Assembly: GCA_022574555.1 (NCBI GenBank) | Contig: JACZRV010000018.1 | Location: forward strand, 1-42,627 | DNA from: SAR324 cluster bacterium | GTDB lineage: Bacteria; SAR324; JACQKK01 | Direction: 5' to 3' | Length of the DNA stretch: 42,627 nt | Shown here: in pieces, positions 18,469-27,009 of the stretch | How the letters are laid out: each line of letters starts with the position of its first letter | Position numbering within the stretch: the stretch's first letter is position 1 | Notes under the pieces: generated by a model | What the model was told of the DNA's origin: nothing | What the model saw: only the letters and a program-made list of their open reading frames with translations | The model's database searches: none | Translations under genes and position numbers: made by a program

Positions 18469-19851
18469 CTACGTGTGGGTTTCGGGGTAGTCGGAAAATA
18501 TTTGACGCAGACGGGCTTCGGCTTGGCCCACAGACGCGGCTTCTTCGACGGGCTGCTTGATGAAGTCGATGATGTCGTCGATTTTGCTGAGCGCATAGTC
18601 GATTCGGGGGTTGCTGCCGCGGATGTACGCACCGATGTTGATCAGGTCCTCGGCTTCCTGGTAGGTCGCCAGAGTGCTGATGAAGCGCTGGGCGTCGATC
18701 TTGTGCTGCTTCCCGATCACGTCCACCATGACCCGGCTGGTGGAGCCCAGGACATCCACGGCCGGAAATTGGCCTCGCATCGCCAGATTGCGGCTGAGCA
18801 TGACATGCCCGTCGACGACCGACCGCACCGCATCGGCAATGGGCTCGTTGGGATCGTCCCCTTCGACGAGCACGGTGTAAAAACTCGTAATGGAGCCGGC
18901 CGCTGCCGACATCCCGCTGCGTTCCAGCAGGCGGGGCAGCGCGGTGAACACCGACGGAGGATATCCCTTGGTGGTCGGAGGTTCGCCTGCCGCAAGACCC
19001 GTTTCCCGTTGGGCCATGGCGAAGCGGGTGATCGAGTCCATCATGAAGAGGACATGCTTACCCTCGTTGCGGAAATACTCGGCGATCGTGGTTGCCATGA
19101 AGGCGGCCCGAGTGCGGACGAGGGGGGGGTGATCGGACGTTGCCGCGATCACCACCGAACGCTTGAGTCCTTCGGGACCCAGGTCGCGCTCGATGAATTC
19201 AAGCACTTCCCGCCCGCGCTCGCCGATCATTGCGATGACGTTGACGTCCGCATTGGTGTGACGGGCCATCATGCCAATCAGAACCGATTTGCCGACACCG
19301 GATGCGGACATCACGCCGACCCGTTGACCCCGTCCACAGGTGAGCAGTCCGTTGATGACGCGCACGCCCACGTCGATGGGTTCGTGGATGCGCCTCCTGT
19401 GCAGGGGATTGATGGGGTCCGCGTACAGGGGCATCTCGTAGTTGCAAACGATTTCTCCGAGCCCGTCGATGGGGTCGCCCAGCCCATCCAACACACGGCC
19501 CAAAAGGGGCTCTCCCACACGAACCATGGGCGATCGATGTTCGGGAATGACCCGGCAACGAGGGCCGATGCCGGGCATCTGCCCCAGGGTCATCAGCAAG
19601 ATCTTGCCGTCCCGGAAACCCACCACCTCGGCCATGACGCGCTGCTCCGTGTCGGGATTGTACACGGTGCATAGGCTGCCCACCGCACTGCCGGGATTGT
19701 AGGCCTCGATCAGTTCCCCGATCATCTGGGTCACTTTGCCTTCGCGCCGCACCGTCCGGGCCGTGAGGATGCCTTCACGATAACCGCCAAGATGCTCCAG
19801 GTGCTCCGGATACAGAGCGTTTTCAATCCGCTTGGGGCTCGGTGTGCTCAT
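18469..19851 (-). CDS. fliI: Flagellum-specific ATPase FliI
   Basis: ATPase of the flagellar type III export apparatus, working with FliH at the membrane. The 460-residue protein has the Walker A motif SASGVGKS at 182-189, Walker B with LFMMDSITRFAMAQRE, and the T3SS ATPase signature PPTTKGYPPSVFTALPRLLERSG. The N-terminal beta-barrel domain and C-terminal domain are present. Its start overlaps the end of fliH by 29 bases, indicating translational coupling. No fliJ follows; the gene is the last of the flagellar set in this window and is convergent with the GntR gene after a 64-base gap. Confidence 0.95.
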   Translation of the reverse strand: MSTPSPKRIENALYPEHLEHLGGYREGILTARTVRREGKVTQMIGELIEAYNPGSAVGSLCTVYNPDTEQRVMAEVVGFRDGKILLMTLGQMPGIGPRCRVIPEHRSPMVRVGEPLLGRVLDGLGDPIDGLGEIVCNYEMPLYADPINPLHRRRIHEPIDVGVRVINGLLTCGRGQRVGVMSASGVGKSVLIGMMARHTNADVNVIAMIGERGREVLEFIERDLGPEGLKRSVVIAATSDHPPLVRTRAAFMATTIAEYFRNEGKHVLFMMDSITRFAMAQRETGLAAGEPPTTKGYPPSVFTALPRLLERSGMSAAAGSITSFYTVLVEGDDPNEPIADAVRSVVDGHVMLSRNLAMRGQFPAVDVLGSTSRVMVDVIGKQHKIDAQRFISTLATYQEAEDLINIGAYIRGSNPRIDYALSKIDDIIDFIKQPVEEAASVGQAEARLRQIFSDYPETHT

Positions 19852-20905
19852 CGGTCGCTGGGGAATGGTCCGTTGGGGTGGGATCGGCCGTCGCCTGAGG
19901 CGTCGCGGACGGAGATAGCGGCTCGTCGGGCCGGTTCAATACCACCGTTTCCCGTTCGGCCAGGGTTCTGTTCAAGGCCCTTTCCAGATGACGGAACTGG
20001 GTCTCGAACGTGAGATCGATCACCTCGCGATCGGTTTCGATCTGGGCATTTCCGGCGGGTATGTCGGGGCGGGCGCGAAACGAGAGCGTTTGATCCTCGT
20101 CGGCGAATCGCTCCAGTGCCGGAAGCGCCGCCTGGGCGAACTGATAGTCGTCCGGATTGAGCCAGATTTTGAAATTACCCTGACCCCGCAGGGTGGCCAG
20201 GGTTTTGGCCAGAATGTTCCAGATGCCTTTTTTACTTATCTTGAGTTCCTGCTGCAGCACCTGCTTGGCCATCAGGATCGCCAAGCGCACGCTGTCCTTT
20301 TCGGCGTAGTAGGCCACCTGCTTGCGGAACTGGGAAAGCTCTTCGAGAATCGTCTGCATACGTTCCAGATAGACGCCGGCCTCCTCGTAGCGGCGTTGCA
20401 TACCTTCTTGCTCACCTGTTTCCAGCCCTTCGAGCCGCGCCTGCTCCAGAATATCGTCGACCTGTTCCTGAGCGTCCGCGACCATCTTTTCCGCTTCCTT
20501 CTCCGCCGCTTCCTTCACCTGCCGGGCTTCTTCGTAACGGGCCTCCGCCTCCTGGTTCAGCTCATCGATTTCCTTGCGCATCTGCGCCACGTAGAGCTCG
20601 GCCTCCTCACGAATGCTGGCCGCGTACTTATCCGCGTTGCTGAGCAGGGTATTCTCGCGCTGGAACTTGATCGACGCGAAATCCGGTGCATCGGGATCGC
20701 GCTCCTCGCCGTGAGGCTCCTGGCCCGCGAACTCGGCACCCGCGCTCACCCTTGGCGAAACCTCCCGCAACAAGGCGAAACCGTCCGCGCCTTCGGCCTG
20801 AGGCGACGCGACGGGCACCGGGGCGCCTGTCTCTTCGCCGTGTTCATCGAAGTTCGGCGGACTCCACTCCTGCGGGTCTTCCGCGGCGTTGGATTCGTTG
20901 GCCAT
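19823..20905 (-). CDS. fliH: Flagellar export regulator FliH
   Basis: Negative regulator and stator-like partner of FliI in flagellar protein export. The 360-residue product is longer than the roughly 230 residues of enteric FliH. An acidic, low-complexity N-terminus of about 80 residues is followed by a long charged coiled coil (about 85-175, EELYVAQMRKEIDELNQEAE and onward) and then the FliH C-terminal globular domain with VRLAILMAKQVLQQEL and IWLNPDDYQFAQ. A Pro/Thr-rich tail ends the protein. It starts 18 bases after the fliF stop, where fliG would be expected, and overlaps fliI. Identification rests on fold pattern and position. Confidence 0.88.
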   Translation of the reverse strand: MANESNAAEDPQEWSPPNFDEHGEETGAPVPVASPQAEGADGFALLREVSPRVSAGAEFAGQEPHGEERDPDAPDFASIKFQRENTLLSNADKYAASIREEAELYVAQMRKEIDELNQEAEARYEEARQVKEAAEKEAEKMVADAQEQVDDILEQARLEGLETGEQEGMQRRYEEAGVYLERMQTILEELSQFRKQVAYYAEKDSVRLAILMAKQVLQQELKISKKGIWNILAKTLATLRGQGNFKIWLNPDDYQFAQAALPALERFADEDQTLSFRARPDIPAGNAQIETDREVIDLTFETQFRHLERALNRTLAERETVVLNRPDEPLSPSATPQATADPTPTDHSPATDEHTEPQAD

Positions 20906-20923
20906 GGTCGTGGTGATTCCGGG

Positions 20924-22558
20924 TTATCGTTTTTCGCGGAGCCAGTTGCGAACCATCGCGGCGGTGGCCAACGGATCGCTGCGGGCGGACTCGATGATCT
21001 TTTCGCGAGGCGGTATGCCCGCGGCTTCGCGGGTGGTGGGGATCTCGAGTTCCTCGCCCTCCAATTCTCCGATAGTTGCCGGCAGGCCCATCAACAGATC
21101 GAGGTCTTCCGGTTTGGCGCTCAGCCGTTGCACCATGGGTCGGATGACGAATAGGATCAGTGCCAGCAGACCCACGCCCAGGAACGTAAAGCGTAGAATA
21201 TCGAGAAAGAATTCGCGGTTGCGCGTGGTCTCCTCGATTTCGCGTGAGATGTCCTCCTCCAGGGGTTTCTGGAATTGCATGTTGACCACTTCCAGGGTGT
21301 CTCCCCGCTCTGCGCTGTACCCCACCGCCGCCTTGACCAGCCGGGTAATGTGCTGCAGCTCCTCGGTGCTCCATTCCTGGTATTGGCGGGTAATGATGCG
21401 CCCTGAGTCGGGGTCGATGATGGGCTTGTACTTGCCATCCACCAGCACCGAAACACTCAAGTGTTTGATCGTACCCACTGCCAGTTCCGTGACCACGGTG
21501 CGGTGACTCGTCTCGTAGTTGCGCGTTTCGCTGGTGCGGGAAAGCTGGGAGACGTTGGCCACTTCACTGGCACCGGCCTGGGTTTCCGGCAGGTTGCTGA
21601 TCACACCGGGAATCCCGACCGGAATGGAGCGGGTGCCGGTGGAGTTTTCCACCGTGGTCTGCTCGCTCCGCACCACAGAGCCGTCGGGGTCAAAAATCTC
21701 CTCGGTTGTCGTGACCTTGTCGAATGCCAGATCCACGAAAACCCGCGGGCGCACCCGGTCCTCGCCGATGACCGGTTCGAGCTGGGTGAGTATTTTTTGT
21801 TCCAGGGCCCGCTCCATGGATCGGCGCAGGGCCAGTTGCTCCTCGATCCGCCCGGCCCCCGTGTCGTCGGAGATACCGCGGCTGAGCAGCCGTCCCTTGG
21901 TATCGACGACCACCACGCTTTCCTTGGACATCCCCTCCACCGCGTTGGCGACCAGATAGGTGACGGTGAGCACTTCCTTCTTGCTCAAATCCGACCCGGG
22001 CCGACTTTCGATCACGACGGAGGCGGTCGGCCGCTCCTCCTCGGCGATGAAAAGGCTCTTCTTGGGCATGGCCAGGCTGACCTTGGCCGATTTGACGGTA
22101 CTGAGCATGCCGATCATCCTCGCCAGTTCCCCCTCCAAGGCGATGCGAAACTTGACCTGCTGCTGGAATTCGGTTTCTCCGATCCCTGTATCGCCAATGA
22201 ACAGTTCGGCGAACCCAAGCCCGCCGCCCAGGGATATACGCTCGCCGGCCAGCACCAATAACGCCTCGTCGGCTAAGCCGGCCGGGACGAGGATCGCCCG
22301 CCCGCCCGGACCGACCAGGGTGGCGATCTGGTTTTGCTCCAGGGTCTCCTTGATCAGTGCCGAGTCTTCGGGAGATATATTGGAGTAAAGTGGAACCCAG
22401 TTGTCCCTGTTCGCCACATAGATAATGGAGACCATGCCGATCAGCACAGCGGCCATGCTGGCGAAGATGGCAATTTTCTTGCCGAGGGTTAGGGAATCGA
22501 AGAAAGACTGAAACTGCGTACGAATTTCACTGAGGACACTTGCGGCTTCCTCGGCCAT
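20924..22558 (-). CDS. fliF: Flagellar MS-ring protein FliF
   Basis: Forms the MS ring in the inner membrane on which the rotor and export gate are built. Translation most likely starts at the ATG at 22558 (GGGAG eight bases upstream), giving 544 residues; an earlier in-frame start at 22645 is unlikely. The first membrane helix is at about 29-48 and the second near 440-462. The YscJ/FliF ring-building motifs (NWVPLYSNISPEDSALIKE, GELARMIGMLSTVKSAKVSLAMP) and the FliF C-terminal part are intact. The last residues, DPLATAAMVRNWLREKR, match the FliG-binding tail, so a FliG partner should be encoded elsewhere. Confidence 0.95.
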   Translation of the reverse strand: MAEEAASVLSEIRTQFQSFFDSLTLGKKIAIFASMAAVLIGMVSIIYVANRDNWVPLYSNISPEDSALIKETLEQNQIATLVGPGGRAILVPAGLADEALLVLAGERISLGGGLGFAELFIGDTGIGETEFQQQVKFRIALEGELARMIGMLSTVKSAKVSLAMPKKSLFIAEEERPTASVVIESRPGSDLSKKEVLTVTYLVANAVEGMSKESVVVVDTKGRLLSRGISDDTGAGRIEEQLALRRSMERALEQKILTQLEPVIGEDRVRPRVFVDLAFDKVTTTEEIFDPDGSVVRSEQTTVENSTGTRSIPVGIPGVISNLPETQAGASEVANVSQLSRTSETRNYETSHRTVVTELAVGTIKHLSVSVLVDGKYKPIIDPDSGRIITRQYQEWSTEELQHITRLVKAAVGYSAERGDTLEVVNMQFQKPLEEDISREIEETTRNREFFLDILRFTFLGVGLLALILFVIRPMVQRLSAKPEDLDLLMGLPATIGELEGEELEIPTTREAAGIPPREKIIESARSDPLATAAMVRNWLREKR

Positions 22559-22803
22559 GGTGTGATCTCCCGCCCAAAGAGTGGTTCTTCCATGGAACCG
22601 GATGCGGTTTGGCGAGCGGCCCGTGACCCTTGAACCCGTTCCCAACGGCGATATTCCGTGGGATCAGGCTCGGAGCAGGGCAACGCCCTAGCGGCGCTCC
22701 GGCCTATCTTGAGGTTACGATATTGCCTGAAAGTAAAGCAAGATGCATTCCACGCGGGCCGGCCTGCAGCGAACCCATCCTACTTGCCGAATGATATGAG
22801 GGA

Positions 22804-22837
22804 GTTATGCCGCGCTTAAAGTTATGCCGCGCTTAGA
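22804..22837. repeat. Tandem repeat, 17 nt x 2, across the fliE stop
   Basis: Two adjacent 17-base copies starting GTTATGCCGCGCTTA, differing at one base near the end. The second copy covers the stop codon of fliE (22833-22835). Confidence 0.9.
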
Positions 22838-23123
22838 GTTGTGTCCGAATTATTTCGTGGTAGGCCGCGGTGAGCTTGGCCCGGATTTGCAGAAGCAGCC
22901 GCAGGGAAATTCCTGCCTTCTCCATGGCGATCAAGGTGCCGTGGATGTCCTTCTCGGGCGACGTGACGAATTCGTCGAGCTTGTTCTGCGCAGTGAGCTG
23001 CGCGCGGTTCACGTCGTCGAGCATGCGGGAAAAAGATTGCCCCAGGCTCTCGATGAGGTTGGCTTGGGGTTTGGCCCCCGTTTCAGGGGAGATTCCCCGT
23101 ACGTTCATGGAATCGATCCTCAT
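22833..23123 (-). CDS. fliE: Flagellar hook-basal body protein FliE
   Basis: FliE joins the MS ring to the proximal rod and is an early export substrate. The 96-residue protein has the expected size and the conserved C-terminal helix: DIHGTLIAMEKAGISLRLLL, then QIRAKLTAAYHEIIRTQL. GAGG lies a few bases before the ATG at 23123. It follows the 98-codon unknown gene by six bases and precedes fliF by 274 bases, a gap that contains the 17-nt repeat and no evident gene. Confidence 0.92.
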   Translation of the reverse strand: MRIDSMNVRGISPETGAKPQANLIESLGQSFSRMLDDVNRAQLTAQNKLDEFVTSPEKDIHGTLIAMEKAGISLRLLLQIRAKLTAAYHEIIRTQL

Positions 23124-23129
23124 GATGCC

Positions 23130-23426
23130 TCAACCTTTGTCCGGGTTTTGAATATTGTGGAACAGCATGGCCAGATTCTGCTTGGCCTTCATCATTTTCT
23201 GAAACTGTTCATTGGATGCCTTGATCTCGTCCTGAATCGAGACTGCCTTCACGTCTTTGGCCTGGACGGCGTTGTCGACGGTAGACTCTACCTCGGACAG
23301 ACTTCGCAGGGTGTTGGCCAGGGTCTGCTCGAAGAGCTGGCCGCTTCCGCCCTCCTTGGGCGCGATTCGGTCGGCGGGACGATGGTCCTGCACGGGCAGT
23401 ACGTTTTGTATTTTTATGTCGGTCAT
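23130..23426 (-). CDS. Small unknown protein between flgC and fliE
   Basis: A 98-residue protein that I do not recognise. The first 30 residues are polar (IQNVLPVQDHRPADRIAPKE), then two amphipathic helices follow: about 30-55 (FEQTLANTLRSLSEVESTVDN) and about 65-92 (IQDEIKASNEQFQKMMKAKQ, NLAMLFHNI). The pattern of a disordered N-terminus with helical C-terminus and its size recall FliE and the T3SS inner-rod protein SctI, and the gene sits directly before fliE (six bases apart), so a rod, adaptor or chaperone role in the basal body is a reasonable inference. A GGGGGA sequence lies eight bases before the ATG. A sigma-54-like promoter lies upstream at 23536-23551. Confidence 0.7.
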   Translation of the reverse strand: MTDIKIQNVLPVQDHRPADRIAPKEGGSGQLFEQTLANTLRSLSEVESTVDNAVQAKDVKAVSIQDEIKASNEQFQKMMKAKQNLAMLFHNIQNPDKG

Positions 23427-23535
23427 TTCCGTGGTTCCCCCAATATATGTGATCTCTTTTTTCTGTGTATCAAGCGGGAAGCGATGGATCAGATTTCCGG
23501 GAATCCTGCTTCACTGATGAACTATTTATTGAAAT

Positions 23536-23551
23536 GCAAAGAGCTTGCCGG
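23536..23551 (-). promoter_or_regulatory. Sigma-54-type promoter candidate before the fliE/fliF operon
   Basis: On the minus strand CGGCAAGCTCTTTGCA matches the -24/-12 pattern (GG and GC ten bases apart, GGCA-N6-TTGCA) about 110 bases before the 98-codon gene. Sigma-54 control of basal-body genes is common in polar-flagellate bacteria. Confidence 0.5.
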
Positions 23552-23632
23552 AATTCGGGGTATGGATGCCGGCTGAAATTTATCCCACTTCACTCTATCA
23601 CGCCACACATAGATCACGATATACGACTGCAA

Positions 23633-24079
23633 TTACCGGCCGATTTCCATTGCCCTCTGCGCCATGACTTTAGCGGCGTTGAATGCCGCCACGTTGGCCT
23701 CGTACGACCGGCTGGCCAGCATCAAGTTGACCATCTCCTCGACGGGATTGATGTTGGGATAGGCGACATAGCCTTCCTCGTTGGAATCCGGGTGGGATGG
23801 GTCGTATCGCAGGATGGGTGGCCGCTCGTCCACCACCACGCCCAGAACTTTCACGTGCAAGGGCGCCTCGCGGCCCCGATCCAGCATCATTCGCAATTCG
23901 TCCACGAATGTGCGCCCCGCCGGCAGGGCCCCAAAAATGACGTCGCGCCGACGATAGGGTCCGCCCTCGGGCGTGCGCGTGGTTTGTGCGTTAGCGATAT
24001 TTGACGCCAGGATGTTCATCCGAAAGCGCTGGGCCGCCAGCCCGGAGGAACTCGTTTCCATGGCAGATAGGATGGTCAT
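23633..24079 (-). CDS. flgC: Flagellar basal-body rod protein FlgC
   Basis: Proximal rod component. The 148-residue protein has the N-terminal rod motif ETSSSGLAAQRFRMNILASNIANAQTT and the C-terminal motif PNINPVEEMVNLMLASRSYEANVAAFNAAKVMAQRALEIGR-like ending, the signatures of flagellar axial proteins. Its start codon overlaps the flgB stop by four bases (ATGA). A 206-base gap follows before the next flagellar gene, and that gap carries a sigma-54-like promoter. Confidence 0.95.
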   Translation of the reverse strand: MTILSAMETSSSGLAAQRFRMNILASNIANAQTTRTPEGGPYRRRDVIFGALPAGRTFVDELRMMLDRGREAPLHVKVLGVVVDERPPILRYDPSHPDSNEEGYVAYPNINPVEEMVNLMLASRSYEANVAAFNAAKVMAQRAMEIGR

Positions 24080-24495
24080 TGCCCTTCTCCTTCGCGAATC
24101 ACTTCCCGCATCATCTGAAATTTTTGATTGAGCAAACGGGTGATGACTTGGTAAACGATCTGATTTTCCGCCAATTTGGCCATTTCCCGCTCCATGTCCA
24201 CGGTATTGCCGTCCAGCGACCCTACCGGGCTGCCGGAGCGGATCGATTTAGGCTGTACCAATTCCAGCGGCGTGATATTTCGCCCGTCCATGTGCTTGGC
24301 GTGGGTTACGGTCAGGGGCCCGGGTTGGTGAGCTTTCAGGGCTTGACCCAGGGCTTTCTCAAAAACCAGGTCCCGCGCCTTGTATCCCGGTGTCTCCACA
24401 TTGGCGATGTTGCTCGCCAGGACGTTATGGCGTGCGACGCGGAAGTCCAGGGCTTTCTGCAACAGGGTAAACCGAGTATCGTACAGGCCTTCCAT
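24076..24495 (-). CDS. flgB: Flagellar basal-body rod protein FlgB
   Basis: Proximal rod component. The 139-residue product carries the axial-protein N-terminus ALDFRVARHNVLASNIANVETPGYKARDLVFE and the C-terminus GNTVDMEREMAKLAENQIVYQ typical of FlgB. A GGGAGAAACG sequence precedes the ATG. It heads the flagellar cluster and is coupled to flgC through a four-base overlap. A sigma-54-like promoter lies 78 bases upstream. Confidence 0.95.
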   Translation of the reverse strand: MEGLYDTRFTLLQKALDFRVARHNVLASNIANVETPGYKARDLVFEKALGQALKAHQPGPLTVTHAKHMDGRNITPLELVQPKSIRSGSPVGSLDGNTVDMEREMAKLAENQIVYQVITRLLNQKFQMMREVIREGEGQ

Positions 24496-24572
24496 CGTTT
24501 CTCCCTGCGAGGTCGTAGATGATGGGACCGATCGGGACTACGCGCCCCTGAAAAGTCCGTCGATAATGGCGA

Positions 24573-24588
24573 TGCAATCGATGGGCCA
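24573..24588 (-). promoter_or_regulatory. Sigma-54-type promoter candidate before flgB
   Basis: On the minus strand TGGCCCATCGATTGCA resembles the consensus TGGCAC-N5-TTGCA, with the essential GG and GC ten bases apart. It lies 78 bases before the flgB ATG. Confidence 0.55.
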
Positions 24589-24651
24589 GCATCCCGACGA
24601 TAGCGGGATCGACGGGCGATCCTTCGGATCACGGTGCCATGGGCCTGCAGT

Positions 24652-25749
24652 TCACGGTTCTATGGGAATATACAGCTTGCGGTAAAGTGTGGCGGGAGTG
24701 TGATGGACTTCGCGCATCCCCAGGTCCACGCGCACCGGAGGGCCTTCGACCGAGCCGACGATACGCACCGGCTGATCCAGCCGCGCGATCTCACCGGGGG
24801 GGACATACAGTAAGCGCTGACCGGGCGGCCGCTCGAATCTTCCGAACCAGACGTCGAAGCCGACAGCCACTAATAGTGGGCGCTGGGCGCGGTTTTGCAC
24901 CTCTGCGCGGAGAATTCCCTCGATCATCGACCGGCGGGGCGTGGGTTCGACTTGCTGGAGCAGGGTAGCTTCCCATTTTCGCCAAGTACGGCCTCTTAAC
25001 CGGCCCTCCATCGCCTCGGCTAGGGCATCCCGGCTGCTGAACCGTTTGCCGCGCAGGGATTTAAGCCGGGAGATCACTGCGACCGGCAGCTTCGTGCGGT
25101 AATACGCTCGAAATACGTGGTCATCGAGCGCCACTGTGCCTTCGCGCCGGGTATCGTAGGGTTGCGGCGTTCCGGTTTGGATAAAGATGAATTCGATCAC
25201 CGCCGACGCCAGGTCCTGTGTACGATCTGCTTCAGATGCAAAAACCGGATACAGGGCCCTGCTGGCGCCCATCACCATCGTTCGTTCCCGCTCAGAAGGA
25301 TCGCCATCCAGCAGCGTCAGCAGCGCCGGGATGTCGCCGACCGCACCGAATTCGCCCATGTGATGTATCAGCCGCCAGCGCCGGCTGTGGGATTTTGATA
25401 GGGACAGGGCCAGCAATAGGCTGTCTCGTGCCAACTCGGGGTATCTTCGCATCTCGGCCAGGGCCCGGAACCAAGCGCCATGGTCTTCCCCCAGCAGAGC
25501 CGGCATCCAGCTTTGCTGGGCCAATTCGGTGATGGCACCTTCCGGCAATAAGGCGCGCGCGGTGCCGGGTGCACCCATTACCGGCACCGTTGCCAACACA
25601 ATCACCGCTGCCACCCGACGAAACCATGCCCGCCCCGGCCGTGCCCACTCCGGCCATGGCCGCTTCAGAGCGCCAGCGGTGGTGGTCCAGCCATCGCCGC
25701 TTCGCCGGCGGGGTCGAATTTTCGTCGCACGAGGACTTGACTCGGTCAT
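24652..25749 (-). CDS. Exported protein of unknown function, HEAT-repeat-like
   Basis: About 365 residues from the ATG at 25749. An arginine-rich N-terminus of about 45 residues is followed by a hydrophobic stretch ([21 protein letters not shown]), fitting a signal peptide or anchor, although the long basic leader is unusual and the real start may be later. The middle (about 90-190) has helical pairs such as [20 protein letters not shown] and [20 protein letters not shown] that resemble HEAT repeats. The C-terminal 100 residues look beta-rich. It ends 156 bases before flgB on the same strand. A link to flagella is possible from position but unproven, since the sigma-54-like site lies between them. 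Confidence 0.7.
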   Translation of the reverse strand: MTESSPRATKIRPRRRSGDGWTTTAGALKRPWPEWARPGRAWFRRVAAVIVLATVPVMGAPGTARALLPEGAITELAQQSWMPALLGEDHGAWFRALAEMRRYPELARDSLLLALSLSKSHSRRWRLIHHMGEFGAVGDIPALLTLLDGDPSERERTMVMGASRALYPVFASEADRTQDLASAVIEFIFIQTGTPQPYDTRREGTVALDDHVFRAYYRTKLPVAVISRLKSLRGKRFSSRDALAEAMEGRLRGRTWRKWEATLLQQVEPTPRRSMIEGILRAEVQNRAQRPLLVAVGFDVWFGRFERPPGQRLLYVPPGEIARLDQPVRIVGSVEGPPVRVDLGMREVHHTPATLYRKLYIPIEP

Positions 25750-25845
25750 AACAATAAGGCACAAATAAAAGTTAGGGAAAAAACCCCAGCTTGGTCACTT
25801 ACGGTCGGGCCAGCCGCATCGAAAGCACTGTCGCATCGGAAGCAT

Positions 25846-26295
25846 ATGAAAACCGTTTCCATCAGGAAAGAAGAATTCCAGCCCGGAGGCAAGTTCGAGC
25901 CCAGCTGGCTGATTTTCGACGCCGAAGGGCAGATCCTGGGCCGGCTGGCGTCCCGAATTGCGGTGACGTTGCGCGGCAAGCACAAACCCACATTTACGCC
26001 CCACCTGGACACGGGAGATTTCGTGATCGTGGTGAATGCGGAGAAGGTGAAGCTATCCGGCCGCAAGCTCAAGGACAAGTTCTACTACCATCACACCGGC
26101 TTTCCGGGCGGCATCAAGGCCGTGCAGGCGCAAAAGTTGCTCGATGAGAAGCCCACCGAGTTGATCCGCCTGGCCGTAAAGCGGATGCTGCCCAAGAACG
26201 CGCTAAATCGCAAGATTCTGGTCAAGAAGCTGAAACTCTATGCGGGGCCGGATCACCCCCACCAGGCCCAGCGTCCGCTCCCCATGGCCAACTGA
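25846..26295 (+). CDS. rplM: 50S ribosomal protein L13
   Basis: Large-subunit ribosomal protein. The 149-residue product has the L13 features [29 protein letters not shown], the [14 protein letters not shown] segment, the [12 protein letters not shown] signature, and the [15 protein letters not shown] and [17 protein letters not shown]-terminus. GGAAG precedes the ATG. It is followed by rpsI as in most bacteria, with a 92-base spacer. Confidence 0.98.
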   Translation: MKTVSIRKEEFQPGGKFEPSWLIFDAEGQILGRLASRIAVTLRGKHKPTFTPHLDTGDFVIVVNAEKVKLSGRKLKDKFYYHHTGFPGGIKAVQAQKLLDEKPTELIRLAVKRMLPKNALNRKILVKKLKLYAGPDHPHQAQRPLPMAN

Positions 26296-26339
26296 GATAT
26301 GTTCCACTGGGCGGATTGCGTACGAAATAAACCGGTTCC

Positions 26340-26355
26340 GCCCCCCCGGGGGGGC
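26340..26355. repeat. Perfect 16-bp palindrome of C7G7 between rplM and rpsI
   Basis: GCCCCCCCGGGGGGGC lies in the 92-base spacer between the two ribosomal protein genes. It could form a hairpin only with a tight loop or act as a cruciform or slippage-prone tract. Confidence 0.8.
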
Positions 26356-26387
26356 AACGGCACCAATCAAAGGTTGAGCAGAAGATA

Positions 26388-26783
26388 ATGGTTGATATGC
26401 AATACTATGGCACTGGCCGGCGCAAATCCTCGGTGGCGAGGGTATATCTGCGACCGGGAAACGGCCATATCGTCATCAACCGCAAAGCCCTGGATGATTA
26501 CTTCGGGGATGGAGCCCAGCGGGCGCTGGTGCACGAGGCGCTGAAAATCACCGATACCCTGGGTCGCTACGATGTCCTCGTCAACGTGAATGGCGGAGGC
26601 ATCAGCGGTCAAGCCGGCGCCATCCGTCACGGAATAGCCCGCGCCCTGTGCCTGGTTCCCCAGGAGGAATTCCGCGGTACCTTGAAAAAAGCCGGGCTGC
26701 TCACTCGCGATGCGCGCGAAGTGGAACGCAAGAAATACGGCCAGCCTGGCGCCCGCAAACGCTACCAGTATTCCAAGCGCTAG
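26388..26783 (+). CDS. rpsI: 30S ribosomal protein S9
   Basis: Small-subunit protein whose C-terminal tail reaches the P site. The 131-residue product has [19 protein letters not shown], the S9 signature [19 protein letters not shown], and the basic tail ending [17 protein letters not shown]. It is cotranscribed with rplM. The orphan nnr 3' fragment at 26923-27009 lies downstream on the opposite strand. Confidence 0.98.
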   Translation: MVDMQYYGTGRRKSSVARVYLRPGNGHIVINRKALDDYFGDGAQRALVHEALKITDTLGRYDVLVNVNGGGISGQAGAIRHGIARALCLVPQEEFRGTLKKAGLLTRDAREVERKKYGQPGARKRYQYSKR

Positions 26784-26832
26784 ATTCCCAACTTCATCGG
26801 ACTTGCGGTCGAGATTCGCTCAGCGAGGCAGG

Positions 26833-26856
26833 GCGGCTTGTCTTCCGTAAAGCCGC
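26833..26856 (+). terminator. Hairpin downstream of rpsI
   Basis: GCGGCTT (26833-26839) pairs with AAGCCGC (26850-26856) around a ten-base loop, 50 bases after the rpsI stop. There is no U-tract, so its role in termination is uncertain. Confidence 0.3.
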
Positions 26857-26922
26857 TGATCGATTCGCTCCGCCGTCCGTGCGGCCGCGCCGGTGGCGGG
26901 TCTCAACTTCGGGCGATATTCT

Positions 26923-27009
26923 TTATCCGTCACCCAACGCACGAAGGGCCGGGTCGATCCCGGTGATGAGGTCGGTGGCGCTGAAGTAGGCGCCAGTCAG
27001 GTCGCGTCG
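26923..27009 (-). pseudogene. Orphan duplicate of the nnr 3' end
   Basis: This 87-base stretch aligns without gaps to 30603-30689, the last 28 codons and stop of nnr. The encoded residues (RRDLTGAYFSATDL, then ITGIDPALRALGDG and stop) differ from nnr in one amino acid (Asp for Ala). Nine of the other codons and the stop codon differ only synonymously, while a central 44-base block (26945-26988) is identical. Just upstream of the matching part there is an in-frame TAA, so no longer protein can be made. The fragment lies between rpsI and the glycosyltransferase cassette and is the left member of a direct repeat pair. Confidence 0.9.
26945..26988. repeat. Left direct repeat core, 44 bp, flanking the sugar-enzyme cassette
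   Basis: Identical to 30625-30668 over 44 bases. The core contains the inverted repeat CCGGGTCGATCCCGG. Outside the core the two copies differ at many third codon positions, which is the pattern expected if the core is a recombination point. Confidence 0.9.
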
